From NCBI GenBank assembly GCA_009731425.1, contig AP018794.1:1185960-1249959 (forward strand): a stretch of 64,000 bases of DNA. The letters run 5' to 3'. This DNA comes from Lachnospiraceae bacterium KM106-2. GTDB lineage: Bacteria; Bacillota; Clostridia; Lachnospirales; Lachnospiraceae. The notes below the pieces were generated by a model. The model was not told the DNA's origin, made no database searches, and saw nothing but the letters and a program-made list of their open reading frames with translations. Positions 16,847 to 25,487 of the stretch are shown in pieces. How positions within the stretch are numbered: position 1 is the first letter of the stretch; the number at the start of each line of letters is the position of its first letter. Position numbers and translations under genes: made by a program.

Positions 16847-19456
16847 TTAACAGCTTTTAGTACCAAATGTATGCTCAGTTCTTTCAATGATATTATCTTG
16901 AACTTCTTTTGCAAGAGAAACAAAATGAGCGCTATAACCAGCAACACGGACAACTAAGTCTTTATATTGATCTGGATGTTTCTGAGCATTAAGTAAGGTC
17001 TCTCTATCGATTACATTAAATTGAACATGCATACCTTTGTGATCAAAGTAACTTCGAATAACAGAAGCAAAGTTTTGTAATCCTTGATCTCCTGCTAAGG
17101 CAGAAGGAAGGAACTTCTGATTGTATAACGTACCATTTGAGAAATAATGATGGTCTAATTTTGCAACAGAGTTTGTTGCTGCAGTAGGACCTGTGATATC
17201 TTTACCAGCTCTAGGAGAAACACCATCTGCAAGAGGTGTCTTAGCAAGACGTCCATCAGGAAGAGCGGAAACATCTTTACCAAACAGTACATTTGCAGAT
17301 ACAGGGTAACATCCTGCTTGGAATTGTCCTCCACGAGGATTCTTATAACGTTCTACTTCGGAACTGTAGATTCTAGCAACTCTTGCAGAAACGTAATCAA
17401 CAGAATCAATATCATTTCCGTACCATTCTGTCTTCTCAAGTAAACGTTTGATTGGAGTATATTTCTCATATCCATCGCCGCCACAATCACTTGTTACCGC
17501 ACATTCACTTGACAATTTAGTTTGTAGATCAGCAAGGTCGATCGAACCATTATTGCTTAAGATCCTCTTAACCGTCTCATAGATCTTCTGTTCCATCATG
17601 GAATCATCTGATCCTGTAGCAGAACTATGAGCAGAAGGATTCTTTCTTGCTGCATCATATTCTTTTTCAGCAGAAGTTGCACTATTAACTGGATAACCAA
17701 AGTTATGATCAAGAGCTTCTTTTAACTGTGCTATTGAAACTTCTTTATTTTCAAATACATGTTTTTGCATCGCATAAGCAGAATCGCCGGCATCAACAAC
17801 ACCAAATGCTTGAGGGCCAGTAAAGTTATAAATTGCTCCACCTTCCTCTACGGTCTTGCCTCTTCCAATACAATCATCTACTAATGCAGATAAGAATGGC
17901 AATTGGTCTCTTTCCATATGAGCAAGATCAACAGCGTTATCTGCTTCAGCTAAATGGTAAACGAAGTATTCCATCTGTTTCTTAAAAGCAGTAAAGAAAT
18001 CTTCGATATCTTTCCATTCGGTCATCTCACCAGTTACAGGACCTAACTGTTTCTCACCAACACGACCGTTGTTCATCGTAATCTCCATTACTTTTGCAAT
18101 GTTAAAGAATGCGGCATCATGCCATCCTTCTGTCTTATGAGGGCATTGAGGCTCAACGCAACCGATGATACAGTAGTTACGAGCATCCTCTAAACTTACA
18201 CCACGGTTAGTTAAGGCTGGAATGATAACTTCATCGTTATACATAGCAGGAACGCCAAGGCCGAGTCTTGCTAACTCACAAGAACGATATAAGAACTCAT
18301 CAGGAGTATTCTCATGAACACGGATTGAGAAAGAAGGTGCTGGTAATTTAACATGAGCGCAAGCTTCCATACACATATAGGAGATATCATTTGTTGCATC
18401 TCGTCCATCTTCTAATTGACCGCCAACGCCAAGGTTCTGGAATAAAGCATATCCGGCAAATGCCTGATCAGAAATGGCATCACGAGTCTTGTTAAGATCA
18501 TTTAATTTGACCCAGATACAATCGATTAATTCCTGAGCGAATTCTCTCTTGATCGTCTGATCTGCTTTGAGATATGGATACATATATTGATCAAAACGTC
18601 CTGGAGAAATGGAATGTCCTGAAGATTCAATCTGTAACATTAATTGGATAAACCAGAATGATTGACAAGCTTCATAGAAGTTCGTTGCTCCACGTTCTGG
18701 AACTCGATCACAGTTTGCAGCGATCTGAAGCAATTCTGCTTTTCTTGCTGGATTTGTCTCTACTTGTGCCATTTCTCTTGCTTTATCTGCATAACGATGT
18801 GCAAATTTGATTGCTGCAGTATAAGTAATAATTACGGCATTATAGAATTGTTGTTTCTTTATGTAACCAGGATCCATGCGATCCATTTTATTCATTGCAT
18901 CAACGGTTTCTTCAATAACTCCTAAGAAACCTTTCTTAAGGATCTTACCGTAATCAACGCATACATGGCCAACACCACCATAGAAATAGTTACCTACGGT
19001 AAATACTCCATTTGCCTGACAATCCTTTGTCTCTTGTGACATATAGGATGAAGCAAGATCACTAACGGTCTTACCAGGCCAGTATAAAAATGCTTCATGA
19101 AGTTTCTTCGCTACATCTTTTGGAATCTTAAATGGATCTGCCATTCTGGTTTCCATCGTATCGAATTCAGCTTCAACCCAGTCAAAAGAATATTCTGGAG
19201 CGATCTGACAGGAACGAGGGTGTCTCGTAAGAGAACCGACGATCAACTCATCATCACGGATTGTAACAGGTAATTCACTAAATACTTTCTCTGCTACTTT
19301 TGCTCTACGAATTACATTTGGCTGGCCTTCTGTTTCTTTATAAGCCTCAGTAACTAAAACAGCTCTTTCTGCTTCAACTTCAGGAAAAGCATTTACAATC
19401 ACATCTTTTAAACGTTTTACCCTGTCAGTTGGTTCACTAAAACCTTTTGCTATCAT
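16847..19456 (-). CDS. B12-independent glycerol / 1,2-propanediol dehydratase (glycyl radical enzyme)
   Basis: Dehydrates the diol to an aldehyde using a glycyl/thiyl radical; signature enzyme of the compartment, 869 residues. Visible active-site residues match the numbering known for the Clostridium butyricum enzyme: H281 and S282 (SGHSISPGRFD), the thiyl C433 and E435 (IIGCVEPQ), and D447 (KTEGWHDAAFF). The glycyl radical loop is RVAGYSAHFV with Gly840. The C. butyricum glycine is at 763, so about 77 residues are inserted between the active site and the glycyl loop, mainly about 595-665. The insert contains a helix EQKIYETVKRILSNNG that resembles an encapsulation peptide. Glycerol versus propanediol cannot be settled from sequence; no sugar-phosphate aldolase is in the locus. 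Confidence 0.95.
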   Translation of the reverse strand: MIAKGFSEPTDRVKRLKDVIVNAFPEVEAERAVLVTEAYKETEGQPNVIRRAKVAEKVFSELPVTIRDDELIVGSLTRHPRSCQIAPEYSFDWVEAEFDTMETRMADPFKIPKDVAKKLHEAFLYWPGKTVSDLASSYMSQETKDCQANGVFTVGNYFYGGVGHVCVDYGKILKKGFLGVIEETVDAMNKMDRMDPGYIKKQQFYNAVIITYTAAIKFAHRYADKAREMAQVETNPARKAELLQIAANCDRVPERGATNFYEACQSFWFIQLMLQIESSGHSISPGRFDQYMYPYLKADQTIKREFAQELIDCIWVKLNDLNKTRDAISDQAFAGYALFQNLGVGGQLEDGRDATNDISYMCMEACAHVKLPAPSFSIRVHENTPDEFLYRSCELARLGLGVPAMYNDEVIIPALTNRGVSLEDARNYCIIGCVEPQCPHKTEGWHDAAFFNIAKVMEITMNNGRVGEKQLGPVTGEMTEWKDIEDFFTAFKKQMEYFVYHLAEADNAVDLAHMERDQLPFLSALVDDCIGRGKTVEEGGAIYNFTGPQAFGVVDAGDSAYAMQKHVFENKEVSIAQLKEALDHNFGYPVNSATSAEKEYDAARKNPSAHSSATGSDDSMMEQKIYETVKRILSNNGSIDLADLQTKLSSECAVTSDCGGDGYEKYTPIKRLLEKTEWYGNDIDSVDYVSARVARIYSSEVERYKNPRGGQFQAGCYPVSANVLFGKDVSALPDGRLAKTPLADGVSPRAGKDITGPTAATNSVAKLDHHYFSNGTLYNQKFLPSALAGDQGLQNFASVIRSYFDHKGMHVQFNVIDRETLLNAQKHPDQYKDLVVRVAGYSAHFVSLAKEVQDNIIERTEHTFGTKSC

Positions 19457-19532
19457 TATGAATCCTCCTATTCTAATTTCGTATTGGAATCATTGCTTCT
19501 GTAGTTAACGTGATTCCCATTTGAATGACTCT

Positions 19533-19576
19533 ATTATACGTAAACCGTTTCCTAAAACCCTTATATTATTCAAACC
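19533..19576 (-). promoter_or_regulatory. Candidate activator-dependent promoter of the dehydratase gene
   Basis: On the minus strand a perfect TATAAT (19538-19533) lacks a recognisable -35 box. Upstream is GGTTTGAATAATAT (19576-19563), of which 13 bases recur exactly before the facilitator gene. A weaker related half-site lies about 21-22 bases further upstream. The arrangement fits an AraC-type activator site. Regulation is inferred. Confidence 0.55.
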
Positions 19577-19613
19577 AATCTATTGTAAAAATAAAACTGT
19601 AATTGGTAATTGA

Positions 19614-20186
19614 TCATATATCACCTTGACCAAGAAGTTTGATAAACGCTCTTAAAATGGTGCTATGTCCTGGCCAGGCGGGCGAAGTTACCAGATTGCC
19701 ATCTACGACTGCTTCGGTTGCATCTACTTTCTTATAAATACCTCCAGCAAGCGTGATTTCTGGTGCAACCGCATCATAACATGTTAAGCTTCTTCCTCTT
19801 ACTACATTCGCTGCGGTTAAGATCTGAATCCCATGACAGATTGCTGCAACCGGCTTATTTAACTGAAAGAAGTAGTTTACAATATCAAGAACTCGTTGTT
19901 CTCTCCGTAAATATTCTGGCGCTCTTCCTCCTGTCAGATAAAGGCCATCGTAATCCATTAAATCTAAATACTCATAAGATGCCGTCAACGTAAAGCGATG
20001 TCCTGGCTTTTCCGAATAAGTCTGATAGTCTTCAAAATCATGGATCGCTGTCTGGATCGTATCTCCTTTTTTCTTACCGGGGCAGACAACATCGACTTTA
20101 ATCTCTAACATTTCCAGTGCTTGATAAGGAACCATTACCTCGTAATCTTCTGTAAAATCACCTGCGATCATTAAGACTCGTATCAT
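19614..20186 (-). CDS. DJ-1/PfpI-family protein
   Basis: About 190 residues from the ATG at 20186 ([20 protein letters not shown]), which has GGAG upstream; a longer in-frame reading begins in the intergenic repeat and is less likely. The nucleophile elbow is [11 protein letters not shown], with the catalytic Cys, and the conserved Glu is in the DFTEDYE loop. DJ-1-fold proteins in this position are thought to repair or detoxify aldehyde adducts, which fits a pathway that makes reactive aldehydes, but the substrate is unknown. Confidence 0.85.
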   Translation of the reverse strand: MIRVLMIAGDFTEDYEVMVPYQALEMLEIKVDVVCPGKKKGDTIQTAIHDFEDYQTYSEKPGHRFTLTASYEYLDLMDYDGLYLTGGRAPEYLRREQRVLDIVNYFFQLNKPVAAICHGIQILTAANVVRGRSLTCYDAVAPEITLAGGIYKKVDATEAVVDGNLVTSPAWPGHSTILRAFIKLLGQGDI

Positions 20187-20206
20187 TTTGTTACTCCTTT
20201 CTTCGT

Positions 20207-20254
20207 TGTAAAATCCAAACCATCCTCTAGGTAAATGTGTAAAATTCAAACCAT
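20207..20254 (-). repeat. Pair of 17-bp direct repeats before the DJ-1 gene, possible operator
   Basis: TGTAAAATCCAAACCAT at 20207-20223 and TGTAAAATTCAAACCAT at 20238-20254 differ at one base and are offset by 31 bp. Read on the minus strand each contains GGTTTGRATTTTACA, whose core matches the motif upstream of the dehydratase. They lie 21 and 52 bases before the DJ-1 start codon, which leaves little room for a normal promoter. Confidence 0.6.
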
Positions 20255-20264
20255 TACAATCGGA

Positions 20265-20690
20265 TCATTCTTGTAAATAGTCCATTAATGCTTGAATACC
20301 TTCTCCAGTTATGGAGCTGATAAAAAAGATTTTCTTACATCCACATAACTGAAGCCATAGCTTTGCAAGATCCGGCCTTGCACCCTCTCGATCGATCTGT
20401 GTTACGATCCCGATCACTTCTCTCGTTGCAAGAGAGGCAATATTGGGACTGTAAAGAGAATACTCTTCTAAAGAACTCATTAATAGACCGATCACATCTG
20501 CTTCATAAGAGTATAAAACGAGTGCTCGCCCTAATTTCTTATTTTCACAATACTCGCCAGGCGTATCGATCACTACATCATAATGATTGATCGATTGCGT
20601 CTTCACGTAGGATATCTTATTTCCCCTTATCGCTTGTGTTAATGTTGTCTTTCCAGCACCTGTCCGTCCAACAAATAGAATTTTCTTCAT
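20265..20690 (-). CDS. pduV: EutP/PduV-family small GTPase-like protein
   Basis: About 141 residues from the ATG at 20690 (MKKILFVGRTGAGKTTL). The P-loop is GRTGAGKTT, the switch II region is DTPGEY, and VTQID takes the place of the NKxD base-recognition motif. EutP/PduV proteins associate with compartments and are proposed to affect their positioning or an acetate-kinase-like activity; the role here is not known. It follows the EutS/PduU gene directly. Confidence 0.88.
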   Translation of the reverse strand: MKKILFVGRTGAGKTTLTQAIRGNKISYVKTQSINHYDVVIDTPGEYCENKKLGRALVLYSYEADVIGLLMSSLEEYSLYSPNIASLATREVIGIVTQIDREGARPDLAKLWLQLCGCKKIFFISSITGEGIQALMDYLQE

Positions 20691-20703
20691 TCTCACACCT
20701 TCT

Positions 20704-21060
20704 TTATGCTTTTGTTATCCGGCATACGTTAAATCCAAGTTCTCGTTTGGCATAAGCTATGATTGCCTCAAAAGCAACGGTTACATCAGAAATTCTACCA
20801 GTGATGATCAAGGTTCCACTGAATCGATCTATGAATCCAATATCGATCGATGCACGTTTCATAGCGATATCTGCGGCGATGATCGATGTTTCATAGGGGG
20901 TTAAGGTAAGAATACCAATTGCTGCTTTTTCATAATCTACTTTCGGATCTAATCCTAGTTTCTTATAAATGAGAGGATTGGGACTGGCGATAATATGAGC
21001 CATTGTAATTTGTTTACCAGGGACGGACTCCTGAATGATCCTTGTTAATTCTGCCATCAT
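20704..21060 (-). CDS. pduU: BMC-H shell protein of the EutS/PduU (permuted) type
   Basis: A 118-residue circularly permuted BMC protein. The N-terminal segment (RIIQESVPGKQITMAHIIASP) and the core LGLDPKVDYEKAAIGILTLTP match EutS/PduU; hexamers of this family carry a beta-barrel over the pore. AGGAGG precedes the start. It is the first gene of the main compartment cluster, behind a 160-bp divergent promoter region. Confidence 0.93.
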   Translation of the reverse strand: MMAELTRIIQESVPGKQITMAHIIASPNPLIYKKLGLDPKVDYEKAAIGILTLTPYETSIIAADIAMKRASIDIGFIDRFSGTLIITGRISDVTVAFEAIIAYAKRELGFNVCRITKA

Positions 21061-21223
21061 GATCTTCCTCCTTTTTCATACATTTTTTCTTTCTGTACTT
21101 CTACTTGTTAGCCTATCACATAGCAACCGGTTTCCCCAGTCACATTCATACCCAATCTAGGGTAAAATCAAGTACTCCTCTTTTCTTTTTTGCCGTTAGC
21201 ACGTAACATAGTATCAGAAAAGG
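21061..21223. promoter_or_regulatory. Divergent regulatory region between the shell operon and the HbpS-like gene
   Basis: This 163-bp gap separates divergent genes. On the minus strand it has GGGTATGAAT and GGAAACCGGTT (about 21153-21127), which loosely resemble the block TTTGAATA...GGAAACGGTT before the dehydratase. A CCCAATCTAGGGT partial palindrome lies at about 21151-21163. No consensus -35/-10 pair was found on either strand, consistent with activated transcription. Confidence 0.4.
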
Positions 21224-21247
21224 ATGAGAGAAAGGGATGAGAAACCA

Positions 21248-21721
21248 ATGTCTGAGAATGTCATTAAAGAAATCTCAAAGCAGATAGCAACTGAGATTTC
21301 TGCGCAGATGAAATATGAATATCTTTCATTAAACGAAGCGATCAAGCTGATCACAAAAGGACAAGAATTCGCAACCAAAATAGGAATACCGATGGTATTT
21401 ACGGTTGTAGATGCAGGTGGCAATCTTATTGCAGAACATCGTATGGATGGCGCATTGTTAGCAAGTATTGAGATATCAAGGCAAAAAGCATATACCGCGG
21501 TATGTTTACATATGTCTACTGAACAGCTGGCAGGGGAGATTCAGCCTGGAAGATCATTATATGGTTTGCAAAATAACGGTAATTATTGTGTCTTTGGCGG
21601 TGGGGTTCCGTTAGTTGCCAAAGAACAGTGTATCGGAGCGATTGGAGTCAGTGGAGGAACCGCAAGACAAGACACCTTAGTTGTAAAACAAATTGAGAGA
21701 TTTTTTTATGAGGGAAAATAA
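21248..21721 (+). CDS. GlcG/HbpS-like protein (PduO C-terminal-domain family)
   Basis: About 157 residues from the ATG at 21248 (MSENVIKEISKQIATEI; AAAGGG upstream); an ATG at 21224 is possible. The fold is the GlcG/HbpS (DUF336) type, with VFTVVDAGGNLIAEHRMDGA, ISRQKAYTAV and the C-terminal GAIGVSGG. The same domain forms the heme-binding C-terminus of PduO and recurs in compartment loci. It is the only plus-strand gene in the locus, divergent from the shell operon and converging on the facilitator gene. Its role is unknown. Confidence 0.85.
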   Translation: MSENVIKEISKQIATEISAQMKYEYLSLNEAIKLITKGQEFATKIGIPMVFTVVDAGGNLIAEHRMDGALLASIEISRQKAYTAVCLHMSTEQLAGEIQPGRSLYGLQNNGNYCVFGGGVPLVAKEQCIGAIGVSGGTARQDTLVVKQIERFFYEGK

Positions 21722-21736
21722 CTTTATGTGCACAAA

Positions 21737-21772
21737 AAAGCTGCTACACTAATTTAGTGTAACAGCCTCTTT
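21737..21772. terminator. Bidirectional terminator between HbpS-like gene and facilitator gene
   Basis: The inverted repeat GCTGCTACACTAA/TTAGTGTAACAGC (21740-21766, one mismatched pair) is flanked by A-run on the left and T-run on the right, so it can stop both converging genes. Confidence 0.85.
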
Positions 21773-21783
21773 TATGTATGAAA

Positions 21784-22494
21784 CTACCAAGGAATGATTG
21801 CAAATAATCCAACAGCAAGAAGACCACCAATGATGGGTCCTACAATTGGAATCCATGCATAACTCCAATTAGAATCCCCTTTTCCTGGGATTGGGAGTAT
21901 CGCATGAGCAAGTCTTGGGCCTAAATCTCTAGCTGGGTTAATTGCATATCCGGTTAACCCACCAAATGACATACCAATTGATACGATGATCGCAAATACT
22001 AAGAATTTGTCGATACCACCTGCGATGGAACTAACATTTGCGATTCCTTTGATTGCAAATACAAGAACAAAAGTTTCAACCACTTCACTTAAAAGGTTCA
22101 ATGGCTTATTGGGAACAGCTGGTGAAGTACAGAACACTCCAAGTTTCGTCTTTTGATCTTCCGTAGCTTTAAATTGATCATGAAACATGAGAGCTACTAA
22201 TGCGGCGCCTAAAAATGCTCCTAACATTTGACCGGCAAGATATTGGGGAACGACATCCCACTTAATACTACCATCAGCTGCTAATGCGATCGTCAGTGCT
22301 GGATTAAAATGTGCTCCGGATGCTGCTCCAAAGATAAAGCAGGGAATTAATACAGCAAAGCCCCAGGCGATCGTGATCTGAGTCGTACCAGCTCCCTTCA
22401 TTCCGGATTTGTTCAAACATACGTTGGCAACAACAGAATCACCAATTAAGATCAATAAAAACGTTCCAATAAACTCTGCGATAAATACTAACAT
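21784..22494 (-). CDS. pduF: Glycerol/propanediol facilitator (MIP family, GlpF/PduF)
   Basis: A 236-residue major intrinsic protein with six membrane helices and the two NPA half-helix motifs: HFNPALTIALA near residue 65 and AINPARDLGPRLAH near residue 190. The Asp after NPAR marks an aquaglyceroporin rather than a water channel. The ATG at 22494 has GGAGAGGAAG upstream. It transports glycerol, propanediol or similar small polyols passively. Its promoter shares a 13-bp motif with the dehydratase promoter, which supports assignment to the diol pathway. Confidence 0.93.
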   Translation of the reverse strand: MLVFIAEFIGTFLLILIGDSVVANVCLNKSGMKGAGTTQITIAWGFAVLIPCFIFGAASGAHFNPALTIALAADGSIKWDVVPQYLAGQMLGAFLGAALVALMFHDQFKATEDQKTKLGVFCTSPAVPNKPLNLLSEVVETFVLVFAIKGIANVSSIAGGIDKFLVFAIIVSIGMSFGGLTGYAINPARDLGPRLAHAILPIPGKGDSNWSYAWIPIVGPIIGGLLAVGLFAIIPW

Positions 22495-22573
22495 AATCAA
22501 CTTCCTCTCCTATTTTTTAGATAAAATCTTTATAACTTTTTTTCCCCCTTTCTCCCATATTTCTTTTCTGTAG

Positions 22574-22614
22574 ATTATCACATCTATTTTTTGGAAAACA
22601 GATATTATTCAAAC
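22574..22614 (-). promoter_or_regulatory. Candidate activator-dependent promoter of the facilitator gene
   Basis: On the minus strand GATAAT (22579-22574) is preceded after 22 bases by GTTTGAATAATAT (22614-22602), identical over 13 bases to the dehydratase upstream site. About 21 bases further upstream is GGTTCGAAATTT, a possible second half-site in the same orientation. No -35 box is visible. Confidence 0.55.
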
Positions 22615-22717
22615 TTCCTCATGCAAATTTCGAACCTGAATCAACACTCAATTATATCGTAAATATGCCGATATTCTTTATGAGAGAAATCTTGATACCA
22701 ATGATGGGAGAATACAA

Positions 22718-24640
22718 ATGAAACAACGTAAACTTATTTTAGCGATATTATTTTTAATCTGCGTTTTTATTGGATTTCCAATCCAAAGTAATGCATCCAC
22801 TGCAAATGGATCTAATCGAAATGGCTTAGAACGCCCGACGATGACGAATTTAGGTGAACTCAAAACCGATCAAATATCGAATAGAAAATATTCGATGTCA
22901 TATTCATCTGAATGGGAAAAGTATGGGAGTTATTTTTACTATAATCAATTAAATGAAACTGAAAAGAAATTATATGACGACCTTAATAAAATGTGCATCA
23001 GGTATATAGAAGGAACAACTGACATTAATGAGGATCATATTGATATGGTGACTTACTCGGATTTAACCAGTCAAGAGGCATATGATGTAATGATCATCTT
23101 TTATTACTCCAATCCACAGTACTATTTCTTAAAACCCTCTTTTTATCAAGGCTATCATGGAAGTAATAACTTTGTCGCATTCGGTATCTATGATGCATTT
23201 AAAGATGGCGAAGCCAGAAAAGATGTTACTACTAAGATCAAAGAAAAGATTGAATTTTATATAACAAAGCTCTCTACTGAAACAAGTCTATTAGGAAAAG
23301 AAAAAAAATTATATGAATTGATCGCAGCAAATGTAAAATACGAAGCCGGGAATTATGATCAAAGTGTCTATAGTTTATTTATAGAAGGGAAAACAGTCTG
23401 TGCAGGATATGCAGGTGCTTTCGCCCTACTATGTAATGCGATCGATATTGATGCTGCTGTTGTCACAAGTTCTGACCATGCATGGAATTATGTTCGCTTA
23501 AACGATTCTTGGTATAATGTAGACGCCACTTGGGGTGATCTTGATGAGAACTATGGATATACCTATACTTATCAATATTTGAATTATAGTCGTATTACCG
23601 GGGATATTCATCACACAGAAGAGACAATGTGGAATGACTATCTTCCAATCTGTGACCTTGATACGAATGGTACCTTAAGGGAAGAAGGTGCTCTCTATAT
23701 TCCTACTGCGACTGTTACATCACCTACGATTTCAATTGATGGAAATGGTCTTGTTACCATAACATCTATGGATGCAGATGCACGTATCTTCTACACTACA
23801 GATGGAAGTGCTCCTGCTGTATCCTATAAGAAATCAAATCTATACACGCAGCCATTTACGATCATGAAAGATCAGACAGTCAAAGCTATTGCCGTAAGTA
23901 ATCGGTATTATGATAGCAATGAAGCATTAAAGATATGGCAGATGGAGGATCCGTCAGAGAATCAAACAGATACTTCTGATGTGGTAGAACCAAAACAAGA
24001 AGAATTACTGCCTGAAACATCTGTCTCAAAACCAGTAACAAATATTCCAGTTTCAAACATTCCAGTTACAGAAGAGACTACAAATACAGGGGATTCTATA
24101 ACAGATACACAAGTACCTGCCGAGCCATCTAAACGATCAATCAAGCAAGTTACGATCAGTGGTTTAAAGAATCTTACCTATTCCGGAAAATCTGTGACTC
24201 AAAAACTTACCATTAAGTATGGTTCAAGCGTTTTGGTAAAAAACAAAGATTATACACTAACTTATAAAAATAATAAAAAAATCGGTAAAGCAACTGTGAC
24301 TATTAACGGAAAGGGAACGTATACAGGTACACGCTCTTGTTCGTTTCAGATTCAACCAAAGAAGGTTCAATTAAAAGGGTTGCAAGGCAAAAAGAAGGCC
24401 ATCCTCGTGTCTTGGAAAAAGGATACTACAATCACCGGTTATGAGATTCAGTATTCTACAAAAAAGAATTTTACAAGCAAAAAGACGGTAAAGATTAAGA
24501 AAGTAAAGTTATCTACTGCTACCATTAAGAAGCTTGCACCTAAGAAAAAGTATTATGTACGTATTCGTTCCTATAAAGTTGTGCAAGCTAAGACATATTA
24601 TGGACATTTTAGCACCGTAAAGAATGTTAAAACGAAATAA
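22718..24640 (+). CDS. Secreted transglutaminase-like protein with chitobiase-type and fibronectin-type C-terminal domains
   Basis: A 640-residue exported protein. A signal peptide (about 1-27) ends near NASTANG. Residues about 40-310 hold a transglutaminase/protease-like core with its triad visible: Cys in TVCAGYAGAF, His in SSDHAWNYV, Asp in WYNVDATWGD. Next come a chitobiase/sialidase-like C-terminal module (RIFYTTDGSAP), a Thr/Pro/Glu-rich linker, a module with KNKDYTLTYKNNKKIG, and a Lys-rich fibronectin-type domain. This layout is common in clostridial wall-associated proteins. A cell-surface peptide-bond or crosslinking role is likely, but the substrate is unknown. Confidence 0.85.
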   Translation: MKQRKLILAILFLICVFIGFPIQSNASTANGSNRNGLERPTMTNLGELKTDQISNRKYSMSYSSEWEKYGSYFYYNQLNETEKKLYDDLNKMCIRYIEGTTDINEDHIDMVTYSDLTSQEAYDVMIIFYYSNPQYYFLKPSFYQGYHGSNNFVAFGIYDAFKDGEARKDVTTKIKEKIEFYITKLSTETSLLGKEKKLYELIAANVKYEAGNYDQSVYSLFIEGKTVCAGYAGAFALLCNAIDIDAAVVTSSDHAWNYVRLNDSWYNVDATWGDLDENYGYTYTYQYLNYSRITGDIHHTEETMWNDYLPICDLDTNGTLREEGALYIPTATVTSPTISIDGNGLVTITSMDADARIFYTTDGSAPAVSYKKSNLYTQPFTIMKDQTVKAIAVSNRYYDSNEALKIWQMEDPSENQTDTSDVVEPKQEELLPETSVSKPVTNIPVSNIPVTEETTNTGDSITDTQVPAEPSKRSIKQVTISGLKNLTYSGKSVTQKLTIKYGSSVLVKNKDYTLTYKNNKKIGKATVTINGKGTYTGTRSCSFQIQPKKVQLKGLQGKKKAILVSWKKDTTITGYEIQYSTKKNFTSKKTVKIKKVKLSTATIKKLAPKKKYYVRIRSYKVVQAKTYYGHFSTVKNVKTK

Positions 24641-24681
24641 GATATGCTTGAAATCAGTCATGATGAAGATAATTTACACGA

Positions 24682-24722
24682 GAAAAAGAGCTGGTATCCT
24701 CAATAGGTTACCAGCTCTTTTA
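24682..24722. terminator. Bidirectional terminator
   Basis: AAAGAGCTGGTA and its complement TACCAGCTCTTT flank a short loop, with A-rich and T-rich ends. It lies between the convergent genes ending at 24640 and 24729. Confidence 0.85.
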
Positions 24723-24728
24723 TTTTCA

Positions 24729-25445
24729 CTATTTGATATATTTACTACGATTTGATGCTGTATTCTTATGAGACTTTTGCTTACAAGCTTTTGCACCCTT
24801 CTTAAGGCTTTTCACTTTTGATTTATATTTTGAGTAAGATGTTTTCGAACCATTGATCTCATACAAATAATAATAGATTGGATAAGCACCTGATTTATTA
24901 ATTTGTTGAACCTTGTTTCCACTTGGTACATACTCTTTATTATCAGTACCACCGCGATTAGCAACTGTTTTTACTTTACCATTCTTTTCGAACTTTACGT
25001 AGTTCTCCCAATAGTATCCGGTATGTTGACCTTGTTCAACAATAAGACCTTTATTAGGATAGAATGCTACATCGTTTCCTGAAGTATAAACAAGTTTTAC
25101 TTTGTTATTTTTAAAAGTATAAACCCTTAAATATCCAGCTGCGTAATAGCTTTCATCATTGATCAAAACAAGTTCTTTTACTTTATCCTTATTAAGATCT
25201 ACACAGAAGAAAGAGTAATTTGCTGTCTGATTAGCAGAATCAGCAGAACCATTGGTTGTCCAATTAAATGTCTTCTTTGCTAATAACTTCTTATAAGCTT
25301 TTAGCGCATTCCTATTTTGTGTTTTAGCAGATGCTGCATTTGCTGTGATACTTGTTGATAAAAATTGATTTTGTGGTAATACAAAAGTACATACTGTAAT
25401 CGCACATAACATCATTGCTAGAAATTTTTTCATTTGTTTTTTCAT
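24729..25445 (-). CDS. Secreted protein of unknown function
   Basis: About 238 residues from the ATG at 25445 (MKKQMKKFLAMMLCAITVC; GGAGG nine bases upstream). A typical signal peptide ends near ANAASAK. The mature part is Lys/Tyr/Asn rich and includes FFCVDLNKDKVKELVLI, a DxNxDxxxEL pattern like an EF-hand or VCBS calcium loop found in other clostridial exported proteins. The C-terminus is strongly basic. No enzyme motif is seen. Confidence 0.75.
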   Translation of the reverse strand: MKKQMKKFLAMMLCAITVCTFVLPQNQFLSTSITANAASAKTQNRNALKAYKKLLAKKTFNWTTNGSADSANQTANYSFFCVDLNKDKVKELVLINDESYYAAGYLRVYTFKNNKVKLVYTSGNDVAFYPNKGLIVEQGQHTGYYWENYVKFEKNGKVKTVANRGGTDNKEYVPSGNKVQQINKSGAYPIYYYLYEINGSKTSYSKYKSKVKSLKKGAKACKQKSHKNTASNRSKYIK

Positions 25446-25487
25446 TCCCATATTCCTCCCAGAATTTTTCTCGTTAAAGTAGAAAAG

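Noticed and set aside
16847..19456. Choline trimethylamine-lyase (CutC) as the identity of the glycyl radical enzyme
   Set aside because: CutC is longer and has a different sequence around GCVEP. The residues here (SGHSISPGR, KTEGWHDAAFF) are those of glycerol/propanediol dehydratase, and a diol facilitator and PduL/PduP genes accompany it.
19614..20249. Longer start for the DJ-1 gene at 20249
   Set aside because: It would translate the 17-bp repeat region, lacks a ribosome binding site and adds residues absent from the family; the ATG at 20186 has GGAG.
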